Source of the DNA: Streptomyces sp. TLI_105
Lineage (GTDB): Bacteria > Actinomycetota > Actinomycetes > Streptomycetales > Streptomycetaceae
Length of the DNA: 64,000 nt
Direction: 5' to 3'
Assembly (NCBI RefSeq): GCF_900105415.1
Contig: NZ_FNSM01000001.1
Span: forward strand, 2,170,001 to 2,234,000
The notes under the pieces are model-generated. The model ran no database searches, was not told the DNA's origin, and saw nothing but the letters and a program-made list of their open reading frames with translations. Of the stretch, positions 1 to 9,224 are shown one piece after another. The number at the start of each line of letters is the position of its first letter. Position 1 is the stretch's first letter. Both the position numbers and the translations under genes were made by a program.

Positions 1-213
1 GACGGCGCAGCACAGGCAGCCGTTGCCGAGGGAGACGGTGGAGCCGACCTGGCCGGCGACGGTCATCGCGTCGATGCCGATGGCACCGAAGTCGTTGACC
101 ATGACTCCGATCCGGGTGCCCCGGGCGCTGCGCAGCAGATGGTTGAGGAGCGTGGTCTTCCCGGCTCCGAGAAACCCGGCCAGGACGACGACGGGGATCT
201 GCTGCGTGCTCAA
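1..213 (-). CDS. CobW/CobN-type metal-chaperone GTPase, 5' end only
   Basis: The first 71 codons of a gene that runs off the left edge. The translation shows a Walker A loop (GFLGAGKT) about 12 residues in, followed by the GNGCLCC element with the CxCC metal-binding cysteines. This combination defines the COG0523 family of GTPases that deliver zinc or cobalt to target proteins. The start is a TTG at 213, supported by a GGAGG ribosome site 8 nt upstream; I see no in-frame ATG or GTG near it. It is transcribed divergently from the sensor kinase at 326. The metal cannot be told from this fragment. Confidence 0.85.
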   Translation of the reverse strand, partial: MSTQQIPVVVLAGFLGAGKTTLLNHLLRSARGTRIGVMVNDFGAIGIDAMTVAGQVGSTVSLGNGCLCCAV

Positions 214-325
214 GGGACGTGCCTCCGATTCCTCCGAGATCCCACGGGCGTGGGAAACCCCCACAATAAGCGTCCGTTCCGTCACCATTTCCGGTCCCGG
301 GCCGCGTCCCCTTACCGTTTCCGGC

Positions 326-2005
326 ATGAGCCCCGCACAGACCCGCCCCCCGCGCCCCCGCGCGCGCCGTCGACGGTTCGGGTGGCCGCAGCGGGTGTTC
401 TCGCAGGTCCTGCTGATGCAGCTGGCCATCGCGACCGGTGTGACCGTCCTCGCCACCGGCCTCTTCCTCGCCCCGCTGAGCGCCCAGCTCGACGACCAGG
501 CCATGCGGCGGGCCCTGGCCATCGCCGGGACCACCGCGTCGCCCCGGCTCGCCGCGGACCTCACCGGGAGCCCGCCGTCCGCGCGGGGCCCGGTCCAGAC
601 CGAGGCGGAGCGGATCAGGACCTCCACGGGCGCCGAGTACGTCGTGGTCATGGACACCCACGGGGTGCGCTGGTCGCACACCGACCCCGCCGAGATCGGC
701 AGGATCGTCTCCACGGACCCGAGCAGCGCCCTCGCCGGTCACGAGGTGATGGAGATCGACAGCGGCACCCTGGGCCGGTCGGCACGCGGCAAGGTGCCGC
801 TGCGGGACGCCGACGGGCGGATCGTCGGCGCGGTCTCCGTCGGCATCGAGTACGACAGCGTCCGCGACCGGCTCCTCGCCGCCATCCCCGGCCTCCTCGC
901 CTACGCGGGCGGCGCGCTCGCGGCCGGGGCGCTCGCGGCCTACCTGATCTCCCGGCGGCTCCAGCGGCAGACCCACGACCTGGCCTTCTCCGACATCTCC
1001 GCCCTGCTCGCCGAGCGCGAGGCCATGCTGCACGGCATCCGCGAGGGCGTCGTGGCCCTCGACCGGAACGGCTCCGTACGGCTCATGAACGACGAGGCGC
1101 AGCGCCTCCTCGGCCTCGGCCCCGAGGCCGAGGGCCGACCGCTCGACGAGGTCCTCGGCGCCGGCCGGACCGCCGACGTCCTCGCGGGCCGGGTCACCGG
1201 CGAGGACCTGCTCACCGTCCGGGGGCACCGGGTGCTGATCGCCAACCGGATGCCCACGGACGACGGCGGCGCGGTGGCGACCCTCCGCGACCGCACCGAG
1301 CTGGAACGCCTCGGACGCGAGCTCGACTCCACCCGGGGCCTGATCGACGCGCTCCGCGCCCAGGACCACGAACACGCCAACCGGCTGCACACCCTCCTCG
1401 GTCTCCTGGAGCTGGAGATGCACGAGGAGGCGGTCGAGTTCGTCACGGAGGTGGTCGGCGTGCACCGGGCCACCGCCGAGCAGGTCACGGAGAAGGTCCA
1501 CGACCCGCTCCTCGCCGCGCTCCTGGTCGGGAAGGCGACCGTCGCCGCCGAGCGGGGCGTCTCGCTGCGGCTCGCGCCCGACTCCCTGCTGCCGGACCGG
1601 CTCGTCGACCCGCGCGAGCTGGTCACCGTCGTCGGCAACCTGGTGGACAACGCCCTGGACGCCGTCGCCGGCACCCCCGGCGCCCGCATCGAGGTCTCCT
1701 TCCGCGCCGAGGGCCGTACGGTGGTGCTGCGGGTCTCGGACAGCGGCCCGGGCGTCCCGGAGGACCGCCGCGAGCTGATCTTCACCGAGGGCTGGACGAC
1801 GAAGGCGCTGCCGTCCCACGGCAAGCGCGGACTCGGCCTCGCCCTGGTGCGCCGCCTCGCCGAGCGCCGGGGCGGCACCGCCGAGGTGGCCGACGGCGCC
1901 GAGGGCGGCGCCGTGTTCACGGTCGTCCTCCCGGACGTCCTGACCGAACCGGAGTCCGCCGGCCTGGAATCCGTCGGCCCGGGGTCCCCCGAGGAGGCGC
2001 GATGA
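326..2005 (+). CDS. CitA/DcuS-family sensor histidine kinase
   Basis: A 559-residue membrane sensor kinase. It has a basic N-terminus, a first membrane helix at about residues 25-50, and an extracytoplasmic PAS/Cache-like sensor. That sensor contains the GVRWSHTDPAEIG element typical of CitA and DcuS. A second helix lies at about 187-208, followed by a cytoplasmic PAS domain. The phosphoacceptor helix has QDHEHANRLH (residues 346-355; H350 is the likely acceptor by family comparison), and the ATPase has N-box NLVDNALD (438-445), DSGPG and GLGLALV. Family members sense citrate or C4-dicarboxylates. The ATG at 326 was chosen because upstream codons read through the promoter gap to the CobW gene. 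Its stop overlaps the regulator start by ATGA. Confidence 0.9.
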   Translation: MSPAQTRPPRPRARRRRFGWPQRVFSQVLLMQLAIATGVTVLATGLFLAPLSAQLDDQAMRRALAIAGTTASPRLAADLTGSPPSARGPVQTEAERIRTSTGAEYVVVMDTHGVRWSHTDPAEIGRIVSTDPSSALAGHEVMEIDSGTLGRSARGKVPLRDADGRIVGAVSVGIEYDSVRDRLLAAIPGLLAYAGGALAAGALAAYLISRRLQRQTHDLAFSDISALLAEREAMLHGIREGVVALDRNGSVRLMNDEAQRLLGLGPEAEGRPLDEVLGAGRTADVLAGRVTGEDLLTVRGHRVLIANRMPTDDGGAVATLRDRTELERLGRELDSTRGLIDALRAQDHEHANRLHTLLGLLELEMHEEAVEFVTEVVGVHRATAEQVTEKVHDPLLAALLVGKATVAAERGVSLRLAPDSLLPDRLVDPRELVTVVGNLVDNALDAVAGTPGARIEVSFRAEGRTVVLRVSDSGPGVPEDRRELIFTEGWTTKALPSHGKRGLGLALVRRLAERRGGTAEVADGAEGGAVFTVVLPDVLTEPESAGLESVGPGSPEEAR

Positions 2006-2691
2006 TCGACGTGCTCGTGGTGGACGACGACGTGCTGGTCGCGCGGATCAACGCCGCCTACGTCGCCAAGGTGCCCGGCTTCCGGGTCGTCGCCCTCGCC
2101 CACTCGACCGCCGAGGCGCTCGCCGCCCTGGCCGGCCGGCCGGTCGACCTGATCCTCCTGGACCACTACCTGCCCGACGAGAACGGGCTCGCGGCGGTAC
2201 GGGAGCTCCGCGCGCGCGGTCACCAGTGCGACGTGATCATGGTGACGGCAGCCCGTGACGTGGCCACCGTGCAGTCGGCGATGCGGCACGGGGCACTGCA
2301 GTACCTGGTCAAGCCGTTCAACTTCGCCGGCCTCCGCGCCAAGCTGGAGGCGTACGCGACGCTCCGCCGCACCCTGGAGACCGGCGGCGAGGCGGAGCAG
2401 GCCGAGGTGGACCGGATCTTCGGCGTCCTGTCGGCGGGCGCCGTCGCCCCCGACCTGCCCAAGGGCCACTCCCCCACCACGGCCGAGGTGGTCCGGCAGG
2501 TCCTGCTCGCCGCCGACGGCCCGCTGTCCGCTCAGGAGATCGCCGAGCGGGCCGGAGTCAGCCGCCAGACCGCCCAGCGCTACCTCAAGCTCCTGGAACG
2601 CACCGGTCGGGTGCGCCTCTCCCTCCGGTACGGCGAGACGGGCCGCCCCGAGCACCGGTACGCCTGGGCGAGCTCACCGTCCACCGGCTGA
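2002..2691 (+). CDS. CitB/DpiA-type response regulator
   Basis: A 229-residue regulator translationally coupled to the kinase through a 4-nt ATGA overlap. The receiver domain covers residues 1-120, with acidic residues D8-D10, phosphoacceptor D54 in LILLDHYLP, and a conserved lysine in LVKPF near residue 104. The C-terminus has a winged helix (QEIAERAGVSRQTAQRYL, about 175-200) as in CitB, DcuR and DpiA. It probably activates a carboxylate uptake or catabolic gene. The adjacent convergent symporter is a candidate target, but this is inferred from proximity only. Confidence 0.9.
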   Translation: MIDVLVVDDDVLVARINAAYVAKVPGFRVVALAHSTAEALAALAGRPVDLILLDHYLPDENGLAAVRELRARGHQCDVIMVTAARDVATVQSAMRHGALQYLVKPFNFAGLRAKLEAYATLRRTLETGGEAEQAEVDRIFGVLSAGAVAPDLPKGHSPTTAEVVRQVLLAADGPLSAQEIAERAGVSRQTAQRYLKLLERTGRVRLSLRYGETGRPEHRYAWASSPSTG

Positions 2692-2700
2692 CGCCCCGCC

Positions 2701-2740
2701 CGGGACGGTCAGACGGCACCCGGGACGGTCAGACGGCACC
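2701..2740. repeat. Perfect 20-bp tandem duplication at the symporter stop codon
   Basis: The 20-bp sequence at 2701-2720 is repeated exactly at 2721-2740. The second copy contains the stop codon and last codons of the minus-strand symporter; the first copy lies just beyond, in the 37-bp gap to the response regulator stop. It looks like a recent slippage or unequal-exchange duplication. Confidence 0.95.
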
Positions 2741-4321
2741 CGCGCCCGTCAGGGAGCGCACCTCGGTCTCCGCGTGCCGGGCCTCGTCGGGCGGTTCGGG
2801 CGAGGTGGCCGTACCGATCCATCCGGCCAGGAAGCCGAGCGGGATGGAGACCGCTCCCGGGTTCTGCAGCGGGAAGAGGTGGAAGTCGACGCCCGGGAAC
2901 AGCGATTCCGGGCTGCCTGAGACGACCGGAGAGACCAGGACGAGCAGCACCGCGGGAATCAGGCCGCCGTACACCGACCAGACCGCGCCCCGGGTGGTGA
3001 ACTTCCGCCAGAACAGCGAGTAGAGCAGCACCGGCAGATTGGCGGAGGCCGCGACCGCGAAGGCCAGTCCGACGAGGAAGGCCACGTTGAGGTCGCGGGC
3101 GAGCAGTCCGAGGCCGATGGCGGCCGCCCCGATCACGGCGGCGGCGACCCTGGCCACGGCCACCTCGCTGTACTGCTTCGCGTGCCGACGGCGCAGCGAG
3201 GCGTACAGGTCGTGGGCGACGGAGGCCGAGGAGGCCAGCGTGATCCCCGCGACGACGGCGAGGATGGTCGCGAAGGCGACGGCGGCGACGACCGCGAAGA
3301 GCACCGTGCCGCCGGTGGAGCCCGCGCCGCCGCCGAGGTCGAGTGCGAGCAGCGGCACGGCGGTGTTCCCGGAGGCGTTGGACGCACGGACCGCGTCGGG
3401 GCCGATCAGCGCGGCCGCGCCGAAGCCGAGCACGATGGTCATCAGGTAGAAGCCGCCGATGAGCCCGATGGACCAGACGACGGAGCGACGGGCGGCACGG
3501 GCGGTCGGCACGGTGTAGAAGCGCGACAGGATGTGCGGCAGCCCCGCCGTGCCCAGGACGAGGGCGAGCCCGAGGCTGATGAAGTCGAGGCGGGCCGTCC
3601 AGTCCCCGCCGTAGCGCAGCCCGGGCGCGAGGAAGCCCAGGCCGTGGCCGCTGCGCTCGGCCGCGGTGGAGAGCAGGCTGTTCACGTCGCCGTGGAAACG
3701 GAGCAGGACGAGGACGGTGAGCGCGATCGTGCCCGCCATGAGCAGGACCGCCTTGACGATCTGGATCCACGTGGTGGCCCGCATGCCGCCGAGCGTCACG
3801 TAGATCACCATCAGCGCGCCCACGCCGATCACCGTCCACGAGCGCGCGGCCTCGCTGGAACCGCCGAGCAGCAGCGCCACCAGGCTCCCCGCGCCCACCA
3901 TCTGGGCCACGAGGTACAGCACGGAGACGGCCACCGAGGACGTTCCGGCGGCGATCCGCACCGGCCGCTCCGCCATCCGCGCGGCGACGACGTCGGCCAG
4001 CGTGAACCGCCCGCAGTTACGCACCAGTTCGGCGACCAGCAGGAGCACGAGCAGCCAGGCGACGAGGAAGCCGACGGAGTACAGCATGCCGTCGTAGCCG
4101 TAGAGCGCGATCAGCCCGGAGATGCCCAGGAAGGAGGCCGCGGACATGTAGTCCCCGGCGATGGCGAAGCCGTTCTCCAGGGGGGAGAACAGTCGCCCTC
4201 CGGCGTAGAACTCCTCCGCCGAACCGTGCCGGTGGCGGCTCACCCAGGTGGTGATCCCCAGGGTCACGGCGACGAACACGCTGAACAGCACGAGCGCCAG
4301 GGTCTGGTGGCTTCCGGTCAC
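2729..4321 (-). CDS. Sodium:solute (acetate/monocarboxylate) symporter
   Basis: A 530-residue inner-membrane transporter of the sodium:solute symporter family, ActP/MctC-like, with about 13 hydrophobic helices. Recognisable elements are EEFYAGGR and NGFAIAGDYMSAASFLG near the N-terminus, typical of acetate permeases. It likely imports acetate or related short monocarboxylates with Na+. The GTG start at 4321 overlaps the upstream DUF485 stop by GTGA, so the two are coupled, as in the E. coli yjcH-actP pair. The C-terminal stop lies in a 20-bp tandem duplication. Confidence 0.88.
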   Translation of the reverse strand: MTGSHQTLALVLFSVFVAVTLGITTWVSRHRHGSAEEFYAGGRLFSPLENGFAIAGDYMSAASFLGISGLIALYGYDGMLYSVGFLVAWLLVLLLVAELVRNCGRFTLADVVAARMAERPVRIAAGTSSVAVSVLYLVAQMVGAGSLVALLLGGSSEAARSWTVIGVGALMVIYVTLGGMRATTWIQIVKAVLLMAGTIALTVLVLLRFHGDVNSLLSTAAERSGHGLGFLAPGLRYGGDWTARLDFISLGLALVLGTAGLPHILSRFYTVPTARAARRSVVWSIGLIGGFYLMTIVLGFGAAALIGPDAVRASNASGNTAVPLLALDLGGGAGSTGGTVLFAVVAAVAFATILAVVAGITLASSASVAHDLYASLRRRHAKQYSEVAVARVAAAVIGAAAIGLGLLARDLNVAFLVGLAFAVAASANLPVLLYSLFWRKFTTRGAVWSVYGGLIPAVLLVLVSPVVSGSPESLFPGVDFHLFPLQNPGAVSIPLGFLAGWIGTATSPEPPDEARHAETEVRSLTGAGAV

Positions 4322-4788
4322 GGCTGCACCACCCCTCGGGTCATCTCCTGCGTGTCCCAGCGCAGTTCCAGTGCGGCCCGATCCCTGCGCAGCCGCGCAT
4401 GACGCGCGTAAGCCCAGGTCAGCAGGAAGGTGGTGAGGAACTGTCCGAGCCCCGCGACCATCGCCACGTTGACCGCTCCGGCCACCGGTCGCGCCATCAG
4501 CCCGGGCGCGACGGTCGCCGCCACCACATAGGCGAGGTACCACAGGAGGAACGCCAGGGTGGCAGGGAAGACGAACCGGCGGTAGCGGCCCCGCACTTCC
4601 TGGAAGGCGGGGCTCCGCTGGACTTCCAGATAGATCTCCGCCGCGCTGTGGACCCGCTGCCGCGGCACCGCGTCGGGGCGGCCGTCGCCGGGCGCCCCGG
4701 CCGCCGCCTCCCCGCCCCAACCGGAAGCCGTCGCGTCGTACCAGGGGTCGTCGACCGCCATCGCCGTAGTGTCGCGCCCCTCTTGCAT
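4318..4788 (-). CDS. DUF485 membrane protein (YjcH-like), symporter partner
   Basis: A protein of about 156 residues with a hydrophilic, glycine- and proline-rich N-terminus. The DUF485 core begins around EVQRSPAFQEVRGRYRRFVFP, followed by two membrane helices (LAFLLWYLAYVVAA and VAMVAGLGQFLTTFLLTWAY). Such proteins are encoded immediately before ActP-type symporters and presumably help their assembly or function. Its stop overlaps the symporter start. I chose ATG 4788 (Met-Gln-Glu-Gly); a GTG at 4803 preceded by GGAGAG is an alternative start. Confidence 0.8.
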   Translation of the reverse strand: MQEGRDTTAMAVDDPWYDATASGWGGEAAAGAPGDGRPDAVPRQRVHSAAEIYLEVQRSPAFQEVRGRYRRFVFPATLAFLLWYLAYVVAATVAPGLMARPVAGAVNVAMVAGLGQFLTTFLLTWAYARHARLRRDRAALELRWDTQEMTRGVVQP

Positions 4789-4901
4789 GTCCACCTGCTC
4801 CACCGACCAACTCTCCTTGTCAGCGAACCGTTTCGGCCGCGTGCCCAAGGATGGACAGAGCGGGAACATCCCGGACTCTTCTCCCTTCTCTCTTCACCCC
4901 A

Positions 4902-5744
4902 TCAGGTGACTCTTCTCCCGGGCGCCCTGACCAGACCGTGCTGATATGCGTACCGCACGGCCTGGGCACGGTCGCGCACCCCGGTCTTGGCGAAGAGGTT
5001 GTTGATATGGGTCTTCACCGTGGCCGTGGAGATCCGCAGCCGCCCCGCGATCTCCGAGTTGGACAGCCCGTCCGCGACCAGCGCGAGCACCTCCGTCTCC
5101 CGCTCGGTCAGCCCGTCGGCGTACGGCCCGGACGAGCCGCCCGCCCCCGGCGCCGCCCCGGGGCCCCCGCCCGTCACCGGCCACGGCCCGGATCCGGTCC
5201 CGGGACCAGTCCGATCGGCCCGTTCGCCCTGGCCCTCCCGATCACCCCGACCGCTGCGGTCCTCCTGGTCGCTCCGGCCGTCCCTGCCGTCTCGGTCCTC
5301 CCGGTCGATCAGCCGCTCGAGGAGCCGCCGCTGCACGGAGGGGGAGAGCCCGGCCCGCCCGTCGATCACGTCCCGTACGGCCCGCCCGATCTCCTCCCCG
5401 CCGGCGTCCTTGGTGAGGTAACCGCGCGCCCCGGCCCTCAGCGCCGGGAACAGCGAGTCGTCGTCGGCGTAGGTGGTGAGCACGACGACCTCCGTCCCGG
5501 GGTGCCGGTCACGGATCCGACGAGTGGCCTCGACTCCGTCGCAGCGGGGCATCCGCAGATCCATCAGGACGACGTCGGGAGCGAGCTCGGCCGTGAGCGC
5601 GACCGCCTCCTCCCCGTCCCGAGCCGACCCGACGACCTCGATCCCGGGAAGCAGGCCCAGCAGCATCACGATCCCCTCCCGCACGACGGCCTGGTCGTCG
5701 GCGACGACGACTCGTGCGACCCGGTCGCCGTTCGCGGCGCTCAC
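4902..5744 (-). CDS. NarL/LuxR-family response regulator with long charged linker
   Basis: 280 residues. The receiver domain spans about 10-130, with phosphoacceptor D62 in VVLMDLRMP and K112 in YLTKDAG. The LuxR-type HTH spans about 210-270 (LTERETEVLALVADGLSNSE, TVKTHINNLFAKTG). Between them lies an unusually long hydrophilic linker (about 147-210) dominated by Asp, Arg and Gly, then Gly, Pro and Ala. NarL-family linkers are normally around 20-30 residues. The start ATG at 5744 overlaps the kinase stop (ATGA), so it is cotranscribed with the kinase at 5741-7009. Its position next to the acetate-symporter operon suggests, but does not prove, a regulatory link. Confidence 0.92.
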   Translation of the reverse strand: MSAANGDRVARVVVADDQAVVREGIVMLLGLLPGIEVVGSARDGEEAVALTAELAPDVVLMDLRMPRCDGVEATRRIRDRHPGTEVVVLTTYADDDSLFPALRAGARGYLTKDAGGEEIGRAVRDVIDGRAGLSPSVQRRLLERLIDREDRDGRDGRSDQEDRSGRGDREGQGERADRTGPGTGSGPWPVTGGGPGAAPGAGGSSGPYADGLTERETEVLALVADGLSNSEIAGRLRISTATVKTHINNLFAKTGVRDRAQAVRYAYQHGLVRAPGRRVT

Positions 5745-7009
5745 GCCGGCACCCGCAGCCGCACCGTGAACCCGGCCCCCTCGGGCCCCGCATCCAGGCT
5801 GCCGCCGAGCAGTTCGGCCCGCTCTCTCATGCCGAGCAGTCCGTACCCGGAACCGGAGGCCCCCAGCTCCTTCGGCGCTCGTGTGCCGTCGACCGCCCGA
5901 GGCGGCCCGGAGTCGCGTATCTCCAGGGAGATCTCGCCCGTCCCGTAGGCGAACCGGATCCTGGTCCGGGCGCCCGGTGCGTGCTTGCGGATATTGGTGA
6001 GGGCCTCCTGCGCGACCCGCCGCACCGCCTGCGAGGCCTCGGCGGGCAGATCCCGGCGCTCGCCGGTGACATCGACCTCGGCACGGTCCTCCCGCGCCAG
6101 CTCCCGCAGGTAGTCCTCGACCGGCGCCATGTCCCCGCGCAGGGCCGAGAGCGCGTGACGGGTCTCGGCGAGTCCCTCTCTGGCCATGGAACGGGCTGAG
6201 GTCACGAGCTTGAGGATCTCCGAGCGGTCCGCTCCGGCCTCGATCTGGAGCCGTGCGACCTCCAGGTGCACCATCTGGGCGGAGAGGCTGTGCGCGAGCA
6301 CGTCATGTATCTCCCGGGCGATCCTGGCCCGTTCGGCGAGCGCCGCCGAGGCGGCCTCCGCCTCCCGGGCGAGCCTTTCCTGGGCGAGCAGCTGGAACCC
6401 GGCCCCCCGTGCCTCGGCGTCCAGCCGGAGCGAGTAGCCGGCGAGCAGCACGGCCGCCGTGGTGAGACCGGCCCCGATGATCCCCGTCTCGTCGGCCTCC
6501 ACGAACCCGGCCACGAGGACCACCACGGTGGCCAGTCCCGCGGGGAGCGGCAGTCTCTCCATCGCCATGATCGAGACGACGATCCAGATCACCGTCGCAG
6601 GCGTCGGGGCGCCTGCCGCATAGGCTCCGAGGCCGCAGAGCGCGATCGCCGCGAGCAGTCCCAGCGAGGCCGCCAGGCGATGGTCCAGGGTCGTGTGGTG
6701 ATACCGCAGCGCCGCGACCACGCACAGCCCGAACCCCAGCGGAGGCAAGGGGGCGTACCAGCCGTCGAACGCGCCCGAGGTGTAGCAGCCGGTCACCACC
6801 AGGACGCTCAGGCCCGCGATCATGGTGTGGTCGAGAACGATCCGACCCCGGGGCACACCGACGCGGGTGAGCGCCTCCCGCGAGGGCCAGGAGCGCCAGG
6901 AAGCGCCGCGCGCCCGCCCCCTGCCGGTCCGTGCCCGTTCGCCCGTCCCCATACTCGCGCTCGTCATCGTGCCCGTGCTCGCGAGTCCTGGATCGCGCTT
7001 CTCGCCCAT
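5741..7009 (-). CDS. NarL-system sensor histidine kinase (HisKA_3)
   Basis: A 422-residue kinase. After a 50-residue basic N-terminus there are about five or six hydrophobic helices (about 60-195) with no obvious extracellular domain, then the HisKA_3 phosphoacceptor motif REIHDVLAHSLS (H235 from the chosen start). A C-terminal ATPase follows, with DSGPP and GYGLLGMRERAELLGG. The ATG at 7009 was chosen over an upstream in-frame ATG at 7090 because GGAGGGGG lies just before it and the longer version would run through the parE terminator hairpin. It is coupled to the LuxR regulator by a 4-nt overlap. Confidence 0.9.
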   Translation of the reverse strand: MGEKRDPGLASTGTMTSASMGTGERARTGRGRARGASWRSWPSREALTRVGVPRGRIVLDHTMIAGLSVLVVTGCYTSGAFDGWYAPLPPLGFGLCVVAALRYHHTTLDHRLAASLGLLAAIALCGLGAYAAGAPTPATVIWIVVSIMAMERLPLPAGLATVVVLVAGFVEADETGIIGAGLTTAAVLLAGYSLRLDAEARGAGFQLLAQERLAREAEAASAALAERARIAREIHDVLAHSLSAQMVHLEVARLQIEAGADRSEILKLVTSARSMAREGLAETRHALSALRGDMAPVEDYLRELAREDRAEVDVTGERRDLPAEASQAVRRVAQEALTNIRKHAPGARTRIRFAYGTGEISLEIRDSGPPRAVDGTRAPKELGASGSGYGLLGMRERAELLGGSLDAGPEGAGFTVRLRVPA

Positions 7010-7067
7010 GTCCGTCCCCCTCCGACACTTCGATGCTACGGAGAGTGGGCGCCGATGTGATCGGCCC

Positions 7068-7094
7068 GTGGGTGGAGCGTGTGGCTCCACCCAC
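7068..7094 (-). terminator. Intrinsic terminator-like hairpin after parE
   Basis: A perfect 11-bp stem (7068-7078 with 7084-7094) and a 5-nt loop, 12 bp downstream of the parE stop. It lacks a U-tract, as is common in Streptomyces. Confidence 0.7.
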
Positions 7095-7106
7095 AGGTGG
7101 AGACGC

Positions 7107-9224
7107 TCAGGCGTCGATGCGCGAGCGGTCGAGCGTCGCCGCCGAGCCGGTGATGAACTCCTTGCGGGGTGCCACGTCGTTGCCCATGAGGAGGTCGAAG
7201 ACCTGCTCCGCCGCGTCCAGGTCGCCGATGTTGATCCGGCGCAGGGTGCGGTGGCGCGGGTCCATCGTGGTCTCCGCGAGCTGGTCGGCGTCCATCTCGC
7301 CCAGACCCTTGTAGCGCTGGATGGCGTCCTTGTAGCGGACCCCCTTGCGCTGGAACTCCAGCAGGGTCTGCCGCAGCTCGTTGTCCGAGTACGTGTAGAC
7401 GTACTTGTCCTGGCCCTTCTTGGGCTGGACGAGCTCGATCCGGTGCAGCGGCGGCACTGCGGCGAAGACGCGGCCCTGCTCGACCATGGGCCGCATGTAG
7501 CGCTGGAAGAGCGTGAGCAGCAGGGTGCGGATGTGGGAGCCGTCGACGTCGGCGTCGGTCATCATGATGACCTTGCCGTACCGGGCGGCGTCGATGTCGA
7601 AGGTGCGGCCCGAGCCCGCTCCTATGACCTGGATGATCGCGCCGCACTCGGCGTTCTTCAGCATGTCCGAGACGGACGACTTCTGGACGTTGAGGATCTT
7701 TCCGCGGATCGGCAGCAGGGCCTGGAACTCGCTGTTCCGGGCGAGCTTGGCCGTGCCGAGGGCCGAGTCTCCCTCGACGATGAAGAGCTCGCTGCGCTCC
7801 ACGTCGTCGCTGCGGCAGTCCGCGAGCTTGGCCGGCAGCGAGGAGGACTCGAGCGCGGTCTTCCTGCGCTGCGCCTCCTTGTGCTGACGGGCCGCGATCC
7901 GGGTCCGCGCCGCGGCGACGGCCTTCTCGAGCACGGCGCGGGCCTGCGCCTTGGCGTCCCGCTTGGTGGAGGTGAGGAAGGCCTTGAGCTCCTTGGCCAC
8001 CACGTTCGCCACGATCCGGCGGGCGGCGGAGGTGCCGAGCACCTCCTTGGTCTGCCCCTCGAACTGCGGCTCGGCGAGGCGGACCGTCACGACGGCCGTG
8101 AGTCCCTCCAGGGCGTCGTCCTTGACGATGTCGTCCTCGGCGACGCGCAGCATCTTGGCCGAGCGCAGCACCTCGTTCACCGTCTTGGTGATGGCCTGCT
8201 CGAAGCCCGAGACGTGGGTGCCGCCCTTGGGGGTGGCGATGATGTTGACGAAGGACTTGACCGTGGTGTCGTAGCCGGTGCCCCAGCGCAGGGCGACGTC
8301 GACGGCGAGCTCACGGGTGACCTCGGTCGGGGTCATGTGGCCGCGTTCGTCGAGGACCGGGACGGTCTCCTTGAAGGTGCCCTGCCCGGTGAGGCGCTGG
8401 ATGTCGCAGACGGCCTTGTCCTGGGCGAGGTACTCGCAGAACTCGCTGATGCCGCCGTCGAAGCGGAAGGTCTCCTCGCTCTTGCCGACGCCGGCCAGGT
8501 CCCGCTCGTCGCGGACGACGATGGTGAGGCCCGGGACGAGGAAGGCGGTCTGCCGGGCGCGCTGGTGGAGCGTCTCCAGGGAGAGCTTGGCGTCCTTGAG
8601 GAAGATCTGCCGGTCCGCCCAGTAGCGGATGCGCGTGCCGGTGCGGGCCTTGGGGACGCGCTTGCCCTTGATGAGGCCGTTGGCCGGGTCGAAGGGGCTG
8701 TCGGGGCCCGGCTCGGTGAAGATGCCGGGGACGCCACGACGGAAGGAGATGGAATGGGTCGCGCTGTTCCGGTCGACCTCGACGTCGAGGCGGGCCGACA
8801 GGGCGTTGACGACGGAGGCGCCGACGCCGTGCAGACCACCGGACGCCGCGTACGACCCGCCGCCGAACTTTCCGCCGGCGTGCAGCTTGGTCATGACGAC
8901 CTCGACGCCGGAGAGGCCGGTCTTCGGCTCGACGTCGACCGGGATGCCCCGGCCGTTGTCCCGGACCTCCACGGAGCCGTCGTCGTGGAGGATGACCTCG
9001 ATGTGGTCGCAGTAGCCACCGAGGGCCTCGTCGACCGAGTTGTCGATGATCTCCCAGATGCAGTGCATCAGGCCGCGACTGTCGGTGGACCCGATGTACA
9101 TACCAGGGCGCTTGCGGACCGCTTCGAGCCCTTCGAGTACGAGCAGGTGCCGAGCGGTGTAGTTGGAACCGTCACGGTCTGCGGTCAGCAGCGCACTGGA
9201 CGGCACGGACGTCTCGGCGGTCAC
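7107..9224 (-). CDS. parE: DNA topoisomerase IV subunit B
   Basis: 705 residues, the type IIA topoisomerase ATPase subunit. The GHKL ATPase region is at the N-terminus (EIIDNSVDEALGG, DNGRGIPVD, GGLHGVGASVVNALS). The transducer follows, then the TOPRIM domain with EGDSALG, IRGKILNV and the metal-binding TDADVDGSHIRTLLL. EGDSALG in place of the gyrase EGDSAGG, and the short insert-free C-terminus, fit ParE rather than GyrB. It decatenates daughter chromosomes with ParC, which is not in this window. The GTG at 9224 is preceded by AGGAG at a 9-nt distance; an in-frame upstream extension would lie in non-coding sequence. Confidence 0.93.
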   Translation of the reverse strand: MTAETSVPSSALLTADRDGSNYTARHLLVLEGLEAVRKRPGMYIGSTDSRGLMHCIWEIIDNSVDEALGGYCDHIEVILHDDGSVEVRDNGRGIPVDVEPKTGLSGVEVVMTKLHAGGKFGGGSYAASGGLHGVGASVVNALSARLDVEVDRNSATHSISFRRGVPGIFTEPGPDSPFDPANGLIKGKRVPKARTGTRIRYWADRQIFLKDAKLSLETLHQRARQTAFLVPGLTIVVRDERDLAGVGKSEETFRFDGGISEFCEYLAQDKAVCDIQRLTGQGTFKETVPVLDERGHMTPTEVTRELAVDVALRWGTGYDTTVKSFVNIIATPKGGTHVSGFEQAITKTVNEVLRSAKMLRVAEDDIVKDDALEGLTAVVTVRLAEPQFEGQTKEVLGTSAARRIVANVVAKELKAFLTSTKRDAKAQARAVLEKAVAAARTRIAARQHKEAQRRKTALESSSLPAKLADCRSDDVERSELFIVEGDSALGTAKLARNSEFQALLPIRGKILNVQKSSVSDMLKNAECGAIIQVIGAGSGRTFDIDAARYGKVIMMTDADVDGSHIRTLLLTLFQRYMRPMVEQGRVFAAVPPLHRIELVQPKKGQDKYVYTYSDNELRQTLLEFQRKGVRYKDAIQRYKGLGEMDADQLAETTMDPRHRTLRRINIGDLDAAEQVFDLLMGNDVAPRKEFITGSAATLDRSRIDA

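Noticed and set aside
23..325. Upstream in-frame extension of the CitA-type kinase
   Set aside because: It lies antisense to the CobW GTPase start and across the divergent promoter gap; the family homology starts after 326.
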